A DNA stretch of 64,000 nucleotides from Desulfallas sp. Bu1-1 (GTDB lineage: Bacteria; Bacillota; Desulfotomaculia; Desulfotomaculales; Desulfallaceae). Location of the stretch: NCBI RefSeq assembly GCF_015594625.1, contig NZ_JADNRQ010000005.1:1-64000 (forward strand), written 5' to 3'. This document shows positions 61,306 to 64,000 of this stretch, piece after piece. Under the pieces are notes generated by a model. It searched no databases. It saw only the letters and a list, made by a program, of their open reading frames with translations, and was not told the origin of the DNA. Positions within the stretch are counted from its first letter, which is position 1, and each line of letters begins with the position of its first letter. The translations under genes and the position numbers were made by a program.

Positions 61306-62937
61306 ATGGATTTTCCAAGGCCATATTTAAAGGTTTACCAGGACGGAGGGGTGGAATGGGACATTAAGATTGAGCCGAGATCATTACATAGCTTGTTGTT
61401 TGATTCGGCTAAAAAATACCCGGAAAAAACAGCGCTTATTTTCTACGGGCACAAAATCACCTTTGCCCAGTTGGCGGGTGCCGTAAAAAGGACCGCGTCG
61501 GTATTACATGAACTGGGCCTTCGCAAGGGGGACAGGGTTGCCGTAATGCTGCCCAATTGCCCGGATTTTGTCATTGCATATTATGCCATCTTGAGCCTGG
61601 GCGGTATTGTGGTCAATACCAACCCCATGTATGTGGAAAGGGAAATAGAGCACCAGGTCAACGATTCAGGGTCCAAGATGATCATCACCCTTTACGACCT
61701 GTATTTCCGGGTGAAAAATGTGCGGAACAACACCCCGTTGGAAAAGGTTATGCTCACCGGGTTTACCGGCAAGCCCGGCGACATGCCTGACGATACTCTC
61801 TGGTTTCCGGATTTTTACGCGCAGGACCGTCCACCCGTGCCGGAGGCGGAAATCGACCCGCTGGAAGACCTGGCCGTGTTGCAATACACGGGCGGCACCA
61901 CCGGTGTTTCCAAGGGGGCCATGTTGACGCATTATAATTTATACGCCAATTCCCAGCAGACCGACCATTTCTTTATCGGTGAGGAGAAAAAACAGCTTAC
62001 CCTGGCTGTGTTGCCATTCTTTCACGTGTATGGCATGACCTCCTGCATGAACCTGGCCATGGCCGCCGGAACTACTTTGATCCTGGTACCGCGTTTCGTG
62101 CCGGAGGAGATAGCCAAAATAATCAGCGAATACAAGCCCACGTTCTTCCCGGGCGTACCGACCATGTTTATCGCTTTGCTTAATTGTCCCGAATTCAAGG
62201 ATTACAGCAACGTGATGGTGTACAATTCCGGCGGCGCGCCCATGCCCGTGGATGTCATCCTGAAATATGACAAATTGCTGGAGGGAACCGGCTCGGATAT
62301 AGGAGAGGGCTACGGTCTTTCCGAATCCTCACCCACTACTCACTGCAACCCGCTTTTTGGTGTTAAAAAGCCGGGCAGCATCGGCATTCCCTTCCCGGCC
62401 ACCGACGCCGCCGTGGTTGATCCCGGAACCGGGAAATTCTTGCCGCCGGGCCAGGTGGGAGAGCTTGTTATCCGGGGGCCCCAGGTGATGAAAGGTTACT
62501 GGAATATGCCGGAACAAACCGCGCAGACCCTAAAAGACGGTTGGTTGTACACCGGCGATATGGCCAGAATGGACGAGGACGGGTATTTTTATATTGTCGA
62601 CCGTAAAAAGGATATGATTATTGCCAGCGGCTACAACATCTACCCGCGGGAGATTGAAGAAGTGCTGTTCGAGCATCCCAAGGTGCAGGAGGCGGTGGTG
62701 GCGGGAGTACCGCATGCCTACCGGGGGGAAACGGTGAAAGCCTATATTGTGCTCAAGCAGGGAGAAACCGCGACGGAGGAAGAGATAATAGCCTACTGCA
62801 AGGAAAAGCTGGCTCCCTACAAGGTACCCAAGCTAATTGAATTCAGGAATGAACTGCCCAAGTCAGCGGTGGGTAAATTGCTGCGGCGCAAGCTGGTGGA
62901 GGAAGAAAAGCAAAAATTACAAGCTTCCGGAAAATAA
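61306..62937 (+). CDS. Long-chain-type fatty acid-CoA ligase
   Basis: This 543-aa AMP-forming ligase has A3 LQYTGGTTGVSKGAMLTH (about 191-208), A5 GEGYGLSESSPTTH (about 335), A7 DGWLYTGDMARMDEDGYFYI (about 408), A8 RKKDMIIASGYNIYPREIEE and A10 KSAVGKLLRRKL. It resembles FadD/LcfA enzymes. GGAGGTG precedes the ATG. It is not a recent duplicate of the upstream ligase: the two differ widely outside the motifs. Confidence 0.94.
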   Translation: MDFPRPYLKVYQDGGVEWDIKIEPRSLHSLLFDSAKKYPEKTALIFYGHKITFAQLAGAVKRTASVLHELGLRKGDRVAVMLPNCPDFVIAYYAILSLGGIVVNTNPMYVEREIEHQVNDSGSKMIITLYDLYFRVKNVRNNTPLEKVMLTGFTGKPGDMPDDTLWFPDFYAQDRPPVPEAEIDPLEDLAVLQYTGGTTGVSKGAMLTHYNLYANSQQTDHFFIGEEKKQLTLAVLPFFHVYGMTSCMNLAMAAGTTLILVPRFVPEEIAKIISEYKPTFFPGVPTMFIALLNCPEFKDYSNVMVYNSGGAPMPVDVILKYDKLLEGTGSDIGEGYGLSESSPTTHCNPLFGVKKPGSIGIPFPATDAAVVDPGTGKFLPPGQVGELVIRGPQVMKGYWNMPEQTAQTLKDGWLYTGDMARMDEDGYFYIVDRKKDMIIASGYNIYPREIEEVLFEHPKVQEAVVAGVPHAYRGETVKAYIVLKQGETATEEEIIAYCKEKLAPYKVPKLIEFRNELPKSAVGKLLRRKLVEEEKQKLQASGK

Positions 62938-62989
62938 ATCAAAAAAAGCCACTCCTCAATGTGCGGCTTTAAGTTTAAATTAAAAAAGG

Positions 62990-63029
62990 CCCAATAAAAC
63001 CCGGCACAGTACTGCCGGGTTTTATTGGG
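62990..63029. terminator. Bidirectional terminator with perfect 17-bp stem
   Basis: 62990-63006 (CCCAATAAAACCCGGCA) and 63013-63029 are exact reverse complements around loop CAGTAC. It lies between the converging fadD-like and livF genes and can terminate both. Confidence 0.9.
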
Positions 63030-63047
63030 GTATTGGGGGGGAAGGGA

Positions 63048-63758
63048 TTATGCTCCAAGATAAGCTTTTTTAACCATATCATTATTTCTAAGCTCCCGGC
63101 TTAAGCCGGACAGCACCAGTTTCCCGTTTTCCAGAACATATCCCCGGTCTGTAATCATTAAGGCCATATTGGCGTTTTGTTCCGACAGAAAGACCGTGGT
63201 GCCCATTTCCTTGCTGATGCTTTTAATGGCATCTGCTATTTTCTGCACTACCAGCGGCGCCAGCCCCATGGAGGGTTCGTCCAGCAGCAGCATGTCCGGT
63301 TTGGACATCAGCGCGCGGGCGATGGCCAGCATCTGCTGCTGCCCGCCGCTGAAGGTTCCGGCCGGCTGGTTGCGCCTTTCCTTGAGAATGGGAAACAATT
63401 CGTAAACCTGTTCCAGGGTCTGCTGCACCCCTTTGGGGTCTTTGCGCCTGGTGTATGCCCCCAGCATCAAATTTTTGTATACCGACAGCTGGGGAAATAG
63501 CTGGCGTCCTTCCGGGCAGAGGGACAAGCCCAGTGCCACTATTTTATGGGGTGGCAGCTTGTTGATTTTCAACCCCTTGAATTCGATTGATCCATTGGCT
63601 GGTTTCAACACTCCGGCAATGGTCCTGAATAGCGTGGTTTTTCCGGCGCCGTTGCTGCCCAGGAGCGCGACAAATTCCCCTTTTTCAATTTCCAGGGAGA
63701 CATTCCGGATTGCCGCAAAACCGCCGATGACCGTGGTGACTTCCTTCAATTTAAGCAA
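63048..63758 (-). CDS. livF: ABC transporter ATPase, branched-chain amino acid type (LivF)
   Basis: This 236-aa ATPase has Walker A LLGSNGAGKTTLFR (about 32), signature TFSGGQQQMLAIARAL (about 134), Walker B MLLLDEPSMGLAP, and the LivF-type H-loop variant LSEQNA. It starts at TTG 63758 behind GGGAGGGG and overlaps livG by 8 nt. Near fatty-acid genes such systems often carry carboxylates or amides rather than amino acids, so the substrate is open. Confidence 0.93.
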   Translation of the reverse strand: MLKLKEVTTVIGGFAAIRNVSLEIEKGEFVALLGSNGAGKTTLFRTIAGVLKPANGSIEFKGLKINKLPPHKIVALGLSLCPEGRQLFPQLSVYKNLMLGAYTRRKDPKGVQQTLEQVYELFPILKERRNQPAGTFSGGQQQMLAIARALMSKPDMLLLDEPSMGLAPLVVQKIADAIKSISKEMGTTVFLSEQNANMALMITDRGYVLENGKLVLSGLSRELRNNDMVKKAYLGA

Positions 63759-64000
63759 CGTAATCCCCTCCCAGGTAGGCCTCAATAACTGCTTGGTCTT
63801 TGCTGACCTCTTCAGGGGTTCCTTCGGCGATCTTTTCACCAAAATTTAATACCACTATCCGGTCGGCCAGGTCCATGATCATGCGCATTTTGTGCTCGAT
63901 TATACATATTGTAAGTCCTGCCGCTTTCATTTTTTTGATCAAGTTGGTTATTCCGTCGGTCTCTTCCTGAATTAAACCGCCGGTGGGTTCATCCAGAAGG
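63751..64000 (-). CDS. livG: ABC transporter ATPase LivG, C-terminal part only
   Basis: The minus frame open to the right edge reads LLDEPTGGLIQEE (end of Walker B and D-loop), then CIIEHKMRMIMDLADRIVVL (H-loop His) and ends GTPEEVSKDQAVIEAYLGGD, the usual LivG ending. The N-terminal two thirds and the permease genes lie outside the window. Confidence 0.9.
   Translation of the reverse strand, partial: LLDEPTGGLIQEETDGITNLIKKMKAAGLTICIIEHKMRMIMDLADRIVVLNFGEKIAEGTPEEVSKDQAVIEAYLGGDYVA

Noticed and set aside
1-64000. CRISPR arrays, tRNA or rRNA genes
   Set aside because: No regularly spaced repeats were found, and no cloverleaf-like or rRNA-like sequence was noticed in the gaps between genes. 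A covariance search would be needed to exclude a divergent tRNA.

Overview
The window looks like chromosome of an anaerobic, endospore-forming Firmicute of the Desulfotomaculum/Pelotomaculum (Peptococcaceae) type. The evidence is moderately high GC with frequent GTG and TTG starts behind strong GGAGG ribosome binding sites, many sporulation genes (spoVG, spoVT, spoIID-like, yabP, yabQ, spoIIR, spoIIE, fin, a SipL-like coat protein), formate-tetrahydrofolate ligase, and a CoA-dependent catabolic cluster with an oxygen-sensitive type of [4Fe-4S] dehydratase. Genus assignment is inference. No rRNA, tRNA or CRISPR array was seen.

Left part (1-9500) is accessory DNA. It holds a window-truncated IS110-family transposase with a long 5' non-coding region, three secreted proteins (two with copper-amine-oxidase-type stalk domains), an AT-rich stretch with an XRE-type regulator, two small unknown genes and a large serine recombinase. 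The recombinase ends about 20 bp before the headless remains of a trypsin-like protease gene, so a mobile element probably integrated into that gene.

9800-18500 carries surface and spore-envelope genes: a triplicated CAP/SCP protein, a SipL-like SPOCS-LysM protein, a SPOCS-like protein with a carbohydrate-binding-like tail, a YbaB-like protein, small hydrophobic proteins, a YdcZ-type transporter, a ZIP metal transporter and an L,D-transpeptidase.

18700-47800 is the conserved Firmicute block that in Bacillus subtilis runs from ispE to ftsH: ispE, a GntR regulator, a nucleotidyltransferase, spoVG, glmU, prs, ctc, pth, fin, mfd, prsA, spoVT, mazG, hup, rqcP, a spoIID-like gene, yabP, yabQ, spoIIR (opposite strand), divIC, yabR, a ppx/gppA gene, spoIIE, tilS, ftsH and ndk. 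It links envelope precursor synthesis, translation quality control, DNA repair and sporulation. spoVB and hprT, expected here by comparison with B. subtilis, are absent. Candidate promoters for sigma-H (spoVG), sigma-G/F (spoVT), sigma-E (yabP) and sigma-A (prsA, yabR, ftsH) are visible.

47900-50960 holds a FlK-like thioesterase, fhs and a DUF134 regulator. 51100-64000 is a catabolic island: a 4-hydroxybutyryl-CoA dehydratase homologue with all four cluster ligands, a broken acyl-CoA synthetase remnant, a TetR regulator, a sigma-54 activator with a PrpR-type sensor domain, two acyl-CoA synthetases, a MaoC-type hydratase, a DUF362 iron-sulfur protein, a 3-hydroxyacyl-CoA dehydrogenase and the start of a branched-chain amino acid type ABC transporter (livF, livG). 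Three sites with the -24/-12 geometry of sigma-54 promoters lie in front of the dehydratase gene (minus strand), the first ligase and the dehydrogenase. One is a full match to consensus. The island therefore looks like a sigma-54 regulon for activating a hydroxy or fatty acid to CoA and oxidising it.
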